A program made the position numbers and the translations under genes. Positions 62,972 through 64,000 of a stretch of 64,000 nucleotides of DNA are shown in pieces; within the stretch, counting starts at the first letter, position 1, and every line of letters starts with the position of its first letter. Source of the DNA: Euptelea pleiosperma (Eukaryota; Streptophyta; Magnoliopsida; Ranunculales; Eupteleaceae); NCBI GenBank assembly GCA_035048495.1, contig CM068545.1:24090741-24154740 (forward strand), written 5' to 3'. Under the pieces are notes generated by a model, which made no database searches, had not been told where the DNA came from, and worked only from the letters and a program-made list of their open reading frames with translations.

Positions 62972-63430
62972 AAGGGTCATAAGTTTGCTATTACGGCCTG
63001 ACGTTCAGATGCTAGTTTGTTCGGCTAAAAGGGAGTGCCTTTTTGGAACATTAGCCCGGCATCCCAATTCCAGCTGTTAGAGGTAATATTTCGTCTCTCC
63101 TTTCCTTTTTACCCTTTCTAGCTACTGTATGCTCTCGGGTAGGTGCATGTTCTACAAAGGTACGGTCGGCAGGCAGGCCAAGTCTCCGTCGAGTAAACCT
63201 GTGCTGGGTGTGAGCGAAGTCGATCACATCCCACAGTAGAAGCCACATGGCACACTCTTAGTGTACGTTGACCTTATGGATGTTTTTGGCCAATCACTAC
63301 ACGAACTTACAAAACAAAAATAACCTGATCAGTGAGCCACGTGGCATACTTTTAGAGGACTTTGATCGTAGCCACGTCGTATACTTTTAGAGGACTTTGA
63401 TCGTAGCCAATTCCTACATGGGTCCATAAG
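62972..63430. repeat. Degenerate family P DNA with a small tandem duplication
   Basis: A left arm at about 63230-63320 is followed by a 38-bp unit with ATACTTTTAGAGGACTTTG that occurs twice at about 63345-63410. 62972-63215 is unassigned. Confidence 0.6.
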
Positions 63431-63563
63431 AGTGGTAATATTTTTACCAAAGTACCAAAAATTGAATATTGTGGAAAAAGTACCAGAAATTGAAGATGGC
63501 TTGGGTTCTTCAAAGCTCTTGAACCTTATTGTAGCAGTAGAGGAACCTCATCTTACAGGCGCC

Positions 63564-63991
63564 ATGGGGAAGACACGTGGATTAATGGGAGCTAGTCGCA
63601 AGCTGAAGTCCCACCGTAGAAGGCAAATGTGGGCTGATAAAGCTTACAAAAAGTCCCACCTTGGAAACGAGTGGAAGAAGCCATTTGCTGGGTCTTCACA
63701 TGCAAAGGGCATCATTCTTGAGAAGATAGGGATTGAGGCTAAGCAGCCAAATTCTACTATCCGAAACTGTACTCGAGTTCAGTTGATTAAGAATGGAAAT
63801 TAAAGTAGATTGTTGCCTTTGTACCAATGATGGTTGCTTGAACTATATAGAAGAAAATGATGAGGTGCTGATTGTAGGATAAGAGGCACGCTATTAGAGA
63901 TATTCCCGGAGTCAGGTTCAAGGTCGTGAAGGTCTCAGGTGTGTCTCTTCTGGCTCCTTTCAAAGAGAAGAAGGAGAAACCTAGGTCTTAG
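63564..63991 (+). pseudogene. RPS23: 40S ribosomal protein S23 (uS12) processed pseudogene
   Basis: The frame from the ATG at 63564 encodes the N-terminal 80 residues of uS12/S23 ([20 protein letters not shown], then [15 protein letters not shown]). Normally this protein sits at the ribosomal decoding centre and is about 142 residues. A stop follows KNGN at 63801. The rest is still readable in shifted frames: a one-base loss in the VPNDG motif near 63822, then [14 protein letters not shown], another break in the FGRKGHAVGDIPG region (about 63880-63900), and the ending KEKKEKPRS with the TAG at 63989-63991. No introns interrupt it although plant RPS23 genes have them, so it is a retrocopy. A poly-A tail, if present, is beyond the window. 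Confidence 0.9.
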
Positions 63992-64000
63992 TTTAGTGGG

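Overview
The window is nuclear DNA of a flowering plant. This rests on tau-class glutathione S-transferase genes with the plant-typical single phase-0 intron, a FAR1-RELATED SEQUENCE (FRS) gene, a DUF761 protein, Ty1/copia, LINE, PIF/Harbinger, hAT, Mutator-like and Helitron elements, and AT-rich intergenic DNA. The species cannot be named from the sequence. About 90% of the window is transposon-derived or has no recognisable gene.

Layout. 1-1.4 kb: 5' end of a decayed Ty1/copia element on the minus strand. 5.0-8.4 kb: a multi-exon FRS gene on the plus strand, followed by a lone phototropin-like kinase exon fragment at 9.17 kb. 11.1-13.1 kb: a LINE 3' half. 16.0-16.6 kb: an intact DUF761 gene. 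18-23 kb and 35-45 kb: a dense nest of one ~300-bp foldback family (called 'family P' here), often split by younger insertions. 23.3-24.1, 38.2-39.1, 46.7-47.5 and 60.1-60.9 kb: four tandem plus-strand GSTU genes in two duplicate pairs. 24.6-33.2 kb: an 8.6-kb dead PIF/Harbinger element just behind the first GSTU. 49.7-58.3 kb: two long LTR-like direct repeats and a copia LTR. The window ends in a frameshifted RPS23 retropseudogene.

GSTU genes 1 and 2 share a ~2-kb duplicated block, now split by transposons; genes 3 and 4 share a ~2.8-kb block. Because the blocks are duplicated, several insertions can be read as filled and empty sites side by side (Harbinger with TTA duplication, hAT MITEs with 8-bp duplications), which dates them after the duplication. 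The most notable biological signal is that genes 1 and 2 differ by 12 substitutions in 41 bp around the catalytic serine, all in amino-acid-changing codons, while the rest of the genes are nearly identical. Genes 3 and 4 keep the canonical tau active site.

No operon, CRISPR array or RNA gene was seen. The genes do not form a single pathway. The GSTU cluster is the only functional cluster, probably for glutathione conjugation or binding in the cytosol.
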